From positions 621,241 to 685,240 of the forward strand of contig NZ_LMEP01000001.1 in the NCBI RefSeq assembly GCF_001426405.1: DNA of 64,000 nt, given 5' to 3'. This document shows positions 49,410-57,230 of this stretch, one piece after another. How positions within the stretch are numbered: the first letter of the stretch is position 1; each line of letters opens with the position of its first letter. The translations under genes and the position numbers were made by a program. The DNA comes from Streptomyces sp. Root1304 (lineage in GTDB: Bacteria; Actinomycetota; Actinomycetes; Streptomycetales; Streptomycetaceae). The notes under the pieces were generated by a model. The model saw only the letters and a program-made list of their open reading frames with translations, ran no database searches and was not told the DNA's origin.

Positions 49410-49661
49410 GTGAGGGAGACCCTCCCCGCCGACACGGTGCTCATCGGCGCCGCCCGGACGAGGATCCCCGGCGGATGGACCCCGTACGCCGACTTCGTCG
49501 GCATCGGCGACCTCGACCAGGACGGCCGCCCCGACCTGCTCGTCAACGACACCCTCGCCACGCCGTCCTACTTCCCGGGCACGGGCGACTGGCGCGCGCC
49601 GTTCGCGGCCGCCCGCGACGTCTACAGTGCGGCGGACTGGTCCGGCACGACCCTGTTCTGA
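49410..49661 (+). pseudogene. truncated C-terminal remnant of an array paralogue (member 8)
   Basis: An open stretch of about 83 codons whose product matches only the last part of the family: RTRIPGGWTPYADF-VGIGDLDQDGRPDLLVNDT and the terminal GTGDWRAPFAAARDVY. The signal peptide, Ig domain and blades 1-4 are gone. The frame can be read from a GTG at 49410 or 49362, but a strong terminator hairpin lies just before or inside this start, and its last 40 bases overlap the convergent ATPase gene. It is best read as debris of a deleted eighth copy. Confidence 0.75.
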
Positions 49662-50065
49662 CCGGTCAGCGGGACGGTCGCCCAGACCGTCTTGCCGACG
49701 CACCGGTCACTGACCCCCCACGCCGACGCGAGCGCGGCGACGAGCAGCAGCCCGTAACCGCCCTCGTCCGGCTCGGCGCGGGGGGACGGCCGCCGGTCGC
49801 CCCGCGCGTCCGCCACCTCCACCCGCACGTGGTCGCCGCCCCGCCGCATCCGCACCTCGAAGTCCCGGCCGGGGACCCGCCCGTGGGACACCGCGTTACT
49901 GGCCAGCTCGGCGACGACCAGCTCGACGGCCTCGCCGCCGGGCCCGGTCACGCCCCAGTCGTGGAGCTGGTGCACGGCGAACAGCCGGGCCAGCCGGGCG
50001 CCGCGCCGGGTGGCCGACAGCCGCAGGACGAACTCACCGGTTGGAGTGGAGGTTTCGGACTTCAT
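49622..50065 (-). CDS. HATPase_c-type ATP-binding regulatory protein (RsbW/SpoIIAB-like)
   Basis: 147-residue single-domain protein of the anti-sigma-type GHKL ATPase family. An N-box-like motif ELVVAELASNAVSHG and a DEGGYGLLLVAALAS G-box are visible. Dozens of such proteins in Streptomyces pair with XRE and DUF397 genes; here those partners lie divergently 92 bases away. I use the ATG at 50065 (MKSETSTPTGEF). Its 3' end overlaps the array remnant. Confidence 0.85.
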   Translation of the reverse strand: MKSETSTPTGEFVLRLSATRRGARLARLFAVHQLHDWGVTGPGGEAVELVVAELASNAVSHGRVPGRDFEVRMRRGGDHVRVEVADARGDRRPSPRAEPDEGGYGLLLVAALASAWGVSDRCVGKTVWATVPLTGQNRVVPDQSAAL

Positions 50066-50156
50066 GCCCCCGAGCCTGGCCCCCTGGCCGTACGCTGACC
50101 AGCAGCGACGCCACGACGCTGAGTAACTGTACGGGTACGCCAAGAAGGCGGTACGG

Positions 50157-51020
50157 ATGTCGGGGAACGAGTCGGACCGGCCGGAACGGCCCTCCGAGGT
50201 GGACGGTACGGCGCACCTTTTCCGGGCGCTGGGGAAACAGATCAAGGCACTGCGGAGAAACGCGGGCCTGAGCCAGGCGGAGCTGGCCGCCGTCACGCAT
50301 TGCAGCGAGGACCTGATCTCCTCGATCGAGCGGGGTGTACGGGTCCCCCAGCCGGACTTCCTGCTCGTGGCCGACCCCGCGCTCGGGGCGGGCGGGGTGC
50401 TGGCGGCTGCGGCGGACGACGTACGGGAGGCGGTTTCCCGGGCGCGGGTGCGGCATCCGGACTGGTTCCGAAGCTTCGCGAAGGCGGAGGCGGAGGCGGT
50501 GGCGCTGCACTACTACGAGGTGCAGGCAGTGCCGGGGCTGTTGCAGACGAAGGCGTACGCACACGCCGTCATGCGCCACCGACGCCCCGTCTGGGACGAG
50601 CAGACGATCGAGAAATGGGTGTCGGACCGCCTGGGTCGCCAAACCCTCCTCGACAAGTGGCCGCCGACGACGATCAGCTTCGTCCTGGAGGAGGCCATCC
50701 TGCATCGCCCCACCGGTGGCCCGGAGGTCCACCGCGAGCAGGTGCGCCACATCTACAACATCGCCAAGCGGCACACGATCCACCTCCAGGTGATGCCGCT
50801 ACTGATGAAGGAACACCCCTCGCTCGACGGCGCATTCACGCTCCTGACGCCGAAGGGTCGGCGTGAAGTGGCGTACACCGAGATCTACGGACACTCCCGG
50901 CTGATCACCGACCCGGAAGAGGTGCGCGTGTACACCGAGCGCTATGGGATCATCCGGGCGCAGGCACTCACGCCCCCCGAGTCCCTGGACATGATCGAGA
51001 AGATGCTGGGAGAGCTATGA
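50157..51020 (+). CDS. XRE-family regulator with DUF5753 domain (WhiJ-like)
   Basis: 287-residue DNA-binding protein. An N-terminal helix-turn-helix of the Xre/Cro type covers about residues 24-75 (LGKQIKALRRNAGLSQAELAAVTHCSEDLISSIERG), followed by the DUF5753 domain (about 100-280, ALHYYEVQAVPGLLQTKAYAHAVM ... EHPSLDGAFTLL). It overlaps the DUF397 gene by ATGA and is divergent from the ATPase gene, the classic WhiJ-like arrangement linked to development and antibiotic control in Streptomyces. The exact target is unknown. Confidence 0.92.
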   Translation: MSGNESDRPERPSEVDGTAHLFRALGKQIKALRRNAGLSQAELAAVTHCSEDLISSIERGVRVPQPDFLLVADPALGAGGVLAAAADDVREAVSRARVRHPDWFRSFAKAEAEAVALHYYEVQAVPGLLQTKAYAHAVMRHRRPVWDEQTIEKWVSDRLGRQTLLDKWPPTTISFVLEEAILHRPTGGPEVHREQVRHIYNIAKRHTIHLQVMPLLMKEHPSLDGAFTLLTPKGRREVAYTEIYGHSRLITDPEEVRVYTERYGIIRAQALTPPESLDMIEKMLGEL

Positions 51021-51262
51021 GCACCACGGATCTGGCCTGGTTCAAGAGCAGCTACAGCAGTGGTGAGGGCGGCAACTGCATCGAAGTCGCCTACAACTGG
51101 CAGAAGTCCAGCTACAGCGACTCCGAAGGCGGCGAATGCGTCGAGGTGGCCACCCACCCCGCCGCCGTCCACGTCCGTGACTCCAAGAACCCCGGCGGCC
51201 CGCAGTTCGCCGTCGCCCCGGCGGCCTGGGCCGCGTTCCTGGACGTGGCGTCCGGCGCCTGA
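51017..51262 (+). CDS. DUF397 protein with duplicated motif
   Basis: 81-residue partner of the upstream XRE regulator, coupled through an ATGA overlap. DUF397 proteins normally carry one W-x-KSSYS-x-GEGG-x-C-x-EVA motif. Here it occurs twice in tandem (residues 8-24, WFKSSYSSGEGGNCIEV, and 28-44, WQKSSYSDSEGGECVEV), followed by the usual VHVRDSKNPGGPQFAV segment. The family is thought to antagonise its cognate XRE protein. Confidence 0.92.
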   Translation: MSTTDLAWFKSSYSSGEGGNCIEVAYNWQKSSYSDSEGGECVEVATHPAAVHVRDSKNPGGPQFAVAPAAWAAFLDVASGA

Positions 51263-51380
51263 CCGGCGCCGGGGAGCGGACCCGGGCGGGAGCGCGTACG
51301 CGTTCCCGCCCCCGGGACCCGGTGGGGCGGTCGGATAATGCCCCGACAACCCCTCCCGCCCTGCCCTATCGTCGCCCCCG

Positions 51381-51914
51381 ATGAACAACGAACTTCCCCT
51401 CCCCCGCCGCGTCCGCTTCGTCGAGCTGAACGCGAAGGCCCTGCGGGCCCTCTCCGAGGGCGATCTCGCCGGGGGCAGTGCCGAGGCCGGGGTCGCGCTC
51501 GACCCGCACTTCGTCGGCGAACGGGCCCGCTGGATCTTCGGCTACCGCGCCGACCAGCTCGAAAGGGACCCGTCGGCCGCCCCCTGGATCACGCGGGCGG
51601 CGGTGTCGGAGCCGGACGGGACCGTCATCGGTGACGCCGGGTTCCACGGTCCGCCGGACGAGTCGGGCGTGATCGAGATCGGCTACACCGTGGTGCCGGA
51701 GCAGCGCCGCCGGGGCTACGCCCGCGCCATGGTGAGGGCGCTGCTCGCCAGGGCCGCCGCCGAGCCCGAGGTCCGTACCGTGCGGGCCACGATCGCCGCC
51801 GACAACCTGCCCTCCCTGGCCACCCTCGCGGGCTTCGGCTTCGCCCGGGTCGGGCAGCGCGAGAACGACAAGGGCGAGATCGCGTACGTCTTCGAGATCT
51901 CCGCGGAACGTTGA
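51381..51914 (+). CDS. GNAT-family N-acetyltransferase
   Basis: 177-residue acetyl-CoA-dependent acetyltransferase. Motif A is clear (IEIGYTVVPEQRRRGYARAMVRALL, with the RRRGYA acetyl-CoA loop near 113-118), followed by TIAADNLPSLATLAGFGF motif B. It resembles RimJ-type enzymes that modify proteins or small amines; the substrate is unknown. It stands alone between the DUF397 gene and the kinase gene. Confidence 0.88.
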   Translation: MNNELPLPRRVRFVELNAKALRALSEGDLAGGSAEAGVALDPHFVGERARWIFGYRADQLERDPSAAPWITRAAVSEPDGTVIGDAGFHGPPDESGVIEIGYTVVPEQRRRGYARAMVRALLARAAAEPEVRTVRATIAADNLPSLATLAGFGFARVGQRENDKGEIAYVFEISAER

Positions 51915-51982
51915 ACCACAGTATGGATACAAGCTCTTGACGTGCATTCAGATCGCAAACCGGCTCCGCTACGCTGAGGCCC

Positions 51983-53995
51983 ATGCAGGGGGAATCAGAA
52001 ACCAGTTCTAGTTCGGACAGTTTGGGTGGCAGCGGGGCCATACCGCTGGAACCGGGGGATCCGCGACAGATCGGCGCCTTCAGGCTGCTCGGTGTCCTCG
52101 GGTCGGGAGGCATGGGCCGGGTCTATCTCGGCGCCGTCCCCGGGAAGTTCGCGGCAGTGAAGCGGGTGCTTCCCGTGCTCGCCGAGGACGCCGACTTCCT
52201 GAACCACTTCGGCCACGAACTCGACAACCTCGCCCGGCTGCCCGCCGGTGCCAACACCAAGCTGCTCGCCAGCGACCGCACGGCCAAGCCGCCGTGGTTC
52301 GCGACCGAGTTCATCCCCGGCATCACCCTCAACGAGGCGATCCGGCTGAACGGCGGCCCGCTCCCGGCCGAGGCCCTCTGGCAGCTGCTGCACCACGCGG
52401 CGGCCGGGCTCGGCGTCGTCCACGGCGCCGACATGGTCCACCGCGACCTCAAGCCGTCCAACGTCATGCTCACCGGCTCCGGCCTCTCCCTCATCGACTT
52501 CGGTGTGGCCCGCGCCGCCGACCAGAGCCGTCTGACGAAGACCGGCATGGTCATCGGGACCCCCGCCTACATGGCGCCCGAGCAGGCCGTCGCGGACCGG
52601 CAGCTGACCGGCGCCGCCGACGTCTTCGCCCTCGGCAGCCTCCTGCTCTACGCGGCCAACGGGCGCCCGCCGTTCGGTGACGGCTCCGGGCCCGACCTCC
52701 TCTACCGCGTCGTGCACGCCGAGCCGGAGTTCGGGAAGCTCACGGAGACCGATCCCGAGCTGGCCGCGCTCATCCGGACCTGCCTCGCGAAGGACCCGGC
52801 GGACCGGCCCACGGCGGCCGAGCTCGTCGAGCGGACGACCGAGCGGTCCGAGGGCGCGCTGTGGCCCGCCGCCGTCGGTGAACGGATCGCGGAGCGAGCC
52901 GTGTTCGCCGCCGAGACGCCCACCGCCGAGCACCTGGCGGAGCTGGCGAAGGCGGAGCCCGCCGAGGACGTGGCCACGGCCTCCCTCACCCCGCAGGCCG
53001 GCGCGAAGGAGCCCGCCACCGCGTCGCCCGACCAGCTCGGCGTCCTCACCGGACCCGCCGCCGGGCAGCGGGAAAAGAAGCGGCGGAACCGGTTCATCAT
53101 GCTGGGCGTGCCGGTCGTCGTGGCGACCGGCACGACGCTGACGGTCGCCCTCGGCCCGTACGGCGTCGACCGGCTGGGCGCGGACGGGCCCTCCTCCGCG
53201 TCGCCGTCCGTGGTGGCCTCGCAGCCCGCGAACGTACCGCCGTCGTCCAAGCCCGGCTCGCCGTCGGCGAAGACCCCGGGCGTCAAGCCCACGTCCCCGC
53301 CGCCGGGCACCACGCCCGGCGCCCCGCCGCCCGCCAACGCGGCGGGTGGTGGCGCGGCGGCCGGTGGCGGCGCGGGCGGTACGGGCACCCTGCCGGGCGG
53401 CGGGGGCGGAGGCGGGGCGGGCAGTGGCTCCGGTTCCGGCAGCGGGTCCGGCTCGGGCAGCGGTTCGGGCGGCGGCACGACCGCGCCGTCCGGCGGCGGA
53501 ACGACGCCCAAGCCCACCACCCGGCCGCCCACGTCGAACCCGACGACCCAGCAGCCCGCGCCCCCGCCGGCGACCGGCGGCTCGGCGCCCTCGGGGACGT
53601 ACTCCATCGAGAGCGTCTCCAACGGGGAGTGCCTGGCCGAGACCAACCCCGGATACGCGATCCTGGCCTACACCTCGCCGTGCGGCGAGCCGGCCACCAG
53701 CGGCACGATCTCCTACGCCTGGATCTACCGGTCCCAGGCGAACGGCACCTTCCGGCTGGTCAACAAGCAGTCGGGTCACTGCCTCCAGCCGGAGGGGACC
53801 CCCGGCTTCACGGCCAAGGCCTGCAACGGCTCCAGCCTCCAGTCCTGGAAGATCAACAGCAAGTCGTCCGCCGGGATGACCATCAAGAACATGAGCAGCG
53901 GCCAGTGCATGGTCGCCGGGCCGCCGTTCATGATGCAGTACACCTGCGACCCGAGCAGCAGGACCCAGCTCTGGAAGAACATCTCGCCGGTCTAG
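51983..53995 (+). CDS. transmembrane Ser/Thr protein kinase with extracellular ricin-like lectin domain
   Basis: 670-residue Hanks-type kinase. The catalytic domain (about 30-290) has the Gly loop GSGGMG (40-45), catalytic Lys60, HRDLKPSN (Asp155), DFG (172-174) and APE (198-200), all intact. One transmembrane helix (about 371-390) is followed by a Pro/Ser/Gly-rich stalk (400-545, with a GSGSGSG run) and an external domain (about 546-670) with QxW-type motifs (LQSWKI, TQLWKN) and paired cysteines, resembling a ricin B beta-trefoil. PASTA repeats are absent, so the ligand is probably a carbohydrate rather than muropeptides (inferred). A TACGCT box at 51970-51975 would give a very short leader. 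Confidence 0.9.
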   Translation: MQGESETSSSSDSLGGSGAIPLEPGDPRQIGAFRLLGVLGSGGMGRVYLGAVPGKFAAVKRVLPVLAEDADFLNHFGHELDNLARLPAGANTKLLASDRTAKPPWFATEFIPGITLNEAIRLNGGPLPAEALWQLLHHAAAGLGVVHGADMVHRDLKPSNVMLTGSGLSLIDFGVARAADQSRLTKTGMVIGTPAYMAPEQAVADRQLTGAADVFALGSLLLYAANGRPPFGDGSGPDLLYRVVHAEPEFGKLTETDPELAALIRTCLAKDPADRPTAAELVERTTERSEGALWPAAVGERIAERAVFAAETPTAEHLAELAKAEPAEDVATASLTPQAGAKEPATASPDQLGVLTGPAAGQREKKRRNRFIMLGVPVVVATGTTLTVALGPYGVDRLGADGPSSASPSVVASQPANVPPSSKPGSPSAKTPGVKPTSPPPGTTPGAPPPANAAGGGAAAGGGAGGTGTLPGGGGGGGAGSGSGSGSGSGSGSGSGGGTTAPSGGGTTPKPTTRPPTSNPTTQQPAPPPATGGSAPSGTYSIESVSNGECLAETNPGYAILAYTSPCGEPATSGTISYAWIYRSQANGTFRLVNKQSGHCLQPEGTPGFTAKACNGSSLQSWKINSKSSAGMTIKNMSSGQCMVAGPPFMMQYTCDPSSRTQLWKNISPV

Positions 53996-54009
53996 GCGGG
54001 ACGGCCGGC

Positions 54010-54453
54010 TCAGGTGGCGGCGGTGGTGGCGGTGGCGGTCGTGAAGACCGGGACGGTCACCCCTCCCTCCGCGCCCTCCGCGCCCTCCGTGCGGAAGGCG
54101 ACCCGGAGTTCCATCCCGATCCGGAGGTCGTCCTCCGCCACGTCGACGACCTCCGTCATCATGCGCGGCCCCTCCGCGAGGTCGACGACGGCGGCGACGT
54201 ACGGGACGCGCCCGCCGAAGGGCGGGAGGTCGTTCCGGTGGACGACCGACCAGGTGTAGAGGGTGGCCCGGCCGCTCGCCCCCTCCCAGTGGACGTCCTC
54301 GCTCCAGCAGTGGGGGCAGAACTCGCGCGGGTAGTGGTGGACGCGGTCGCAGGCGGCGCAGCGGCGCAGCAGCAGCCGGCCCTCGGCGGCGGCGTCCCAG
54401 TAGGGGCGGGTGAAGGCGTCGATGTCCGGGAGGTTCGCCGGGGTGGCCGTCAT
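54010..54453 (-). CDS. Zn-ribbon OB-fold (DUF35) acyl-CoA-binding-type protein
   Basis: 147-residue protein with an N-terminal rubredoxin-like zinc ribbon (CAAC ... CPHC, near residues 32-50) and a C-terminal OB fold (ATLYTWSVVHRNDLPPFGGRVPYVAAVVDLAEG). DUF35 proteins usually partner thiolases or acyl-CoA-processing enzymes in lipid and sterol degradation. It overlaps the DoxX stop by one base (TGATG). No thiolase is seen in the window. Confidence 0.88.
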   Translation of the reverse strand: MTATPANLPDIDAFTRPYWDAAAEGRLLLRRCAACDRVHHYPREFCPHCWSEDVHWEGASGRATLYTWSVVHRNDLPPFGGRVPYVAAVVDLAEGPRMMTEVVDVAEDDLRIGMELRVAFRTEGAEGAEGGVTVPVFTTATATTAAT

Positions 54454-54902
54454 CAGAAGAGTCCGATCGCGGAGTCGAGGGACCAGGTCTGCCAGGACAG
54501 GGCGAGGAGCGCGACGAGCGAGATCAGCGCCATCATCGCGTTCTGCCCCTGCTCGGCCCAGTCGTGGATCATCAGGACGAGGTAGAGGAGGTTGAGGAGG
54601 AGACCGCCGACGAGGGCGACGGGGGTGAGGAACCCGACGACGAGGCCGAGCCCGAGGGCGAGTTCCGCGTAGACGACGACGTACGCCATGAGCTTGGGGC
54701 GCGGGGCGACGACGGCCTCGAAGCCCTTCTTGACCTGCGGCCACTTGTGCTTGCCCGCGACGTCGGCGGCCCAGGCGATCCCGGTGCCGCGCTCGAACCA
54801 GCCCTTCTTGTCCTTGTGGCGCCAGCTCTCCAGCCACCACAGGCCGAGGCCGATGCGGAGGACGGCGAGCCATTCGGCGCCGGTGAGCCAGACGGTCTGC
54901 AT
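54453..54902 (-). CDS. DoxX-family membrane protein
   Basis: 149-residue integral membrane protein with four predicted helices (for example YVVVYAELALGLGLVVGFLTPVALVGGLLLNLLYLVLM). The DoxX-family landmark LRIGLGLWWLESWRHKDKKGWFE lies near the N-terminus. The function of DoxX proteins is not settled. It is first in a two-gene operon with the DUF35 gene, and an operator-like palindrome lies 26 bases upstream. Confidence 0.85.
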   Translation of the reverse strand: MQTVWLTGAEWLAVLRIGLGLWWLESWRHKDKKGWFERGTGIAWAADVAGKHKWPQVKKGFEAVVAPRPKLMAYVVVYAELALGLGLVVGFLTPVALVGGLLLNLLYLVLMIHDWAEQGQNAMMALISLVALLALSWQTWSLDSAIGLF

Positions 54903-54921
54903 GCGCGCGTCCTCTCGACGA

Positions 54922-54948
54922 GCTGATCTGACGGTACGTCAGTTCAGC
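54922..54948. promoter_or_regulatory. operator-like palindrome, site 1 (CTGAC-N5-GTCAG)
   Basis: The core CTGACGGTACGTCAG is at 54928-54942, extended by flanking GCTGAT / TTCAGC to a 27-base near-perfect palindrome. It lies in the divergent region between the DoxX and monooxygenase genes. The same core occurs twice at 57207-57245. This is the size and symmetry of a TetR-family operator; the regulator is not in the window. Confidence 0.75.
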
Positions 54949-55084
54949 GCAGGGCGGGCGGGAAGCGCAAGGGGTGGGGACGCGGGGCCGGAGCTTCGGG
55001 TGCGGCCGGACCGGGCCGCCGGGCGCGGGACATGGGCGGGCGTGACCGATTCGCAACCGAAATCCCTCTTGGTCGAGACCCACT

Positions 55085-55096
55085 ACGTGTACACGT
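55085..55096. promoter_or_regulatory. 12-bp palindrome in monooxygenase promoter
   Basis: ACGTGTACACGT is a perfect palindrome ending 18 bases before the monooxygenase ATG, overlapping the expected promoter. A TTACGCT box follows at 55099-55105. A repressor site is plausible but unproven. Confidence 0.4.
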
Positions 55097-55113
55097 CATT
55101 ACGCTCAGCATTC

Positions 55114-56289
55114 ATGGCCACCACCCCCCATCCCTCCTCCGTCCACCCCGTCTACGTCATCGGCGGCGGCCCCGGCGGACTCGCGGTCGCCGCCTCGCTC
55201 CGCGAGCGGGGCGTCCGGGCCGTCGTCCTGGAGAAGTCCGACGCGGTCGGCGCCTCCTGGCGCACCCACTACGACCGGCTGCGGCTGCACACCACCCGGC
55301 GCCTCTCGGCGCTCCCGGGGCTGCGCATGCCCCGCTCCTTCGGGCGCTGGGTCGCCCGCGCGGACGTGGTCCGCTACCTGGAGAAGTACGCCGAGAAGCA
55401 CGAACTGGAGATCGTGACGGGCGTCGAGGTCTTCCGCGTCGACCGGGCCGGCGGGGACTGGGTCCTGCACGCGACGGGCGGGCGGCGGCTCACCGCGAGC
55501 GCGGTGGTCGTGGCCACCGGCCACAACCACACCCCGCGCCTGCCCGAGTGGCCGGGCCTGGCCGCGTACGAGGGCGAGCTGAGCCACGCCCGGAAGTACC
55601 GCAACCCGGAGCCGTACACCGGGAAGGACGTGCTCGTCGTCGGCATCGGCAACACCGGTGCGGAGATCGCCGCCGACCTCGCGGAGGGCGGGGCGAAGCG
55701 CGTCCGGCTGGCCGTGCGGACGGTCCCGCACCTGGTGCGCCGGACGACGGCCGGCTGGCCCGCCCAGCGCTCCGGCATCCTCGTCCGGCGGCTGCCGGCG
55801 GCGCTCGTGGACCGGCTGGGCGCGCTGATGGCCCGGTTCGCGTCGCCGGACCTCACGGCGTACGGGCTGCCCCGGCCGGGCACCGGTCTCGCCACCCGGC
55901 AGCGGGAGGGCGCGATCCCGGTGCAGGACGTGGGCCTGGTCGCCGCCGTAAGGGCGGGCAAGGTCGAGATCGTGGCGGCCGTGGAGGACCTGGAGGGCCC
56001 GGACGTCCTCCTCGCGGACGGCACCCGCATCACCCCGGACGCGGTCATCGCGGCCACGGGCTACCACCGGGCCCTGGAACCCCTCCTGGGCCACCTGGAC
56101 GTCCTGGACGCCCGGGGCAAGCCACTGGCGCACGGGGCGCGGTGCGCGCCGGACGCGCCGGGGCTGTACTTCACGGGCTTCACGAACCCGATCAGCGGGA
56201 TGTTCAGAGAACTGGCGATCGACGCGGAGCGGATAGCGCGGCGGATCGCGCGGCGGTCGGGGCGGGCGGGTCGGTCGGACGCGGCCTGA
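55114..56289 (+). CDS. FAD/NADPH-dependent flavin monooxygenase
   Basis: 391-residue flavoprotein of the FMO/Baeyer-Villiger type. The FAD-binding GGGPGG loop is at residues 17-22, the second nucleotide motif GIGNTG at 177-182 binds NADPH, and ATGYHRALEPLL near residue 310 is the typical FMO ATG motif. The ATG at 55114 has no ribosome-binding site and sits about nine bases after a TACGCT -10-like box, so the mRNA may be leaderless. It is divergent from DoxX/DUF35 and probably belongs to the same catabolic module. Confidence 0.87.
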   Translation: MATTPHPSSVHPVYVIGGGPGGLAVAASLRERGVRAVVLEKSDAVGASWRTHYDRLRLHTTRRLSALPGLRMPRSFGRWVARADVVRYLEKYAEKHELEIVTGVEVFRVDRAGGDWVLHATGGRRLTASAVVVATGHNHTPRLPEWPGLAAYEGELSHARKYRNPEPYTGKDVLVVGIGNTGAEIAADLAEGGAKRVRLAVRTVPHLVRRTTAGWPAQRSGILVRRLPAALVDRLGALMARFASPDLTAYGLPRPGTGLATRQREGAIPVQDVGLVAAVRAGKVEIVAAVEDLEGPDVLLADGTRITPDAVIAATGYHRALEPLLGHLDVLDARGKPLAHGARCAPDAPGLYFTGFTNPISGMFRELAIDAERIARRIARRSGRAGRSDAA

Positions 56290-56348
56290 GACACGGGCCG
56301 CCTTGGGCGGTGCCGGACGCGACCCGACGTACGTACGGCGGTGAAAGG

Positions 56349-56385
56349 CGGTGCCCCGCCCCGGGGGAACAGGGGCGGGGCACCG
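56349..56385. terminator. bidirectional hairpin terminator
   Basis: A 14-bp perfect stem (CGGTGCCCCGCCCC at 56349-56362 with 56372-56385) lies between the monooxygenase gene and the convergent FG-GAP pseudogene. Confidence 0.85.
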
Positions 56386-56409
56386 GCTGATCCCGGGGGG
56401 GGAACGGGA

Positions 56410-57074
56410 TCAGAACGCGGTGAGGCCCTGCCAGCCCCAGCCGATCTTGACGCGCTGCGCGAGCGAGCCGCCGCCGTCGCCGTCGTACCGCCACAGGTTG
56501 CCGGAGCCGTCGCGGGCGAGCAGGTCGGGGACGCCGTCGCCGCTGAGATCTCCGACGCCGACCAGCGCCATGCCCTTCCAGCCCCAGCCGATCTCCTCCC
56601 GGGCGCCCATCCCCATCCAGTAGGCGTACTGGTCGCCGTTGTCGGACACGCCGATGACGTACCGGTCGCCGTCCTGCCCGAGCGGGCCGACACCGGTCAG
56701 CCGGTAGGAGCCGAAGCCGGAGCCGCGGCCCCGGGCCGCCTGGAGGCCGCCGCGGGCTCGCGCCGGTCCGTGCCGTCGGGGTTGACCGAGACCAGGGTGC
56801 TGACGCGGACCCCGTTCACGTCCTTGTGCTCGGTGAAGACCGCGCGGGGCCTCGGGGGCACCGGGGCGGCGGCCTGGGCGGGCGGCGCCGTGACCGCGGC
56901 GAGCGCGGCGGAGGAGGCGAGGACGGCCAGGGCGGTGCCGAGGGCGCGGCGGCGGCCCGGGGCGCGGGAGGTGCGAGTGGTGCGGTCGGTGTGGGTGGTG
57001 CGGTTCAAGAAGCCCCCCAGGGCTGAGTCGTCGGACACGGGGACGTTCATGCTCTCGGACGCTGCTCGTTCCAT
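56410..57074 (-). pseudogene. frameshifted secreted FG-GAP protein
   Basis: The 5' half (57074 to about 56750) encodes a twin-Arg-rich signal peptide region (RRRALGTALAVLASSAALAAVTAPPAQA) and RAVFTEHKDVNGVRVSTLVSVNPDGTDR. That frame then stops at 56697. The continuation (GSGFGSYRLTGVGPLGQDGDRYVIG ... VGVGDLSGDGVPDLLARDGSGNLWRYDG) is in the -1 frame and ends at 56410. Joining them needs one missing base or a -1 slip near 56700-56760, a very GC-rich stretch, so either a real disabling deletion or a sequencing error is possible. It carries one blade of the FG-GAP type found in the array. Confidence 0.75.
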
Positions 57075-57206
57075 GTCGGACGCCGTGCGTTCGTCGTCGT
57101 CCAGGGGGTGAGACCGCCCGGTCCCCCGTACGGTTGTACGGAATGTCCCGGCGGGATCCGGCCGGGGCTCTCCGGCCGGATCCGGCTTCCCCGCGCACAC
57201 CTATTC

Positions 57207-57221
57207 CTGACTACCCGTCAG
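57207..57221. promoter_or_regulatory. operator-like palindrome, site 2 (CTGAC-N5-GTCAG)
   Basis: CTGACTACCCGTCAG, 61 bases upstream of the CoA ligase start. It shares both 5-base arms with site 1 and site 3 while the 5-base centre differs, as expected for a protein-bound inverted repeat. Confidence 0.75.
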
Positions 57222-57230
57222 TTCTGTAAT

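Noticed and set aside
34250..49661. CRISPR-like or phage-like repeat array
   Set aside because: The repetition is at protein-domain level in frame with normal genes; there are no short spaced repeats, integrase or phage genes.
53420..53480. GC-rich direct repeats (GGTTCCGGCAGC-like) as a possible minisatellite or origin
   Set aside because: They encode the Gly/Ser stalk of the kinase in frame and need no further explanation.
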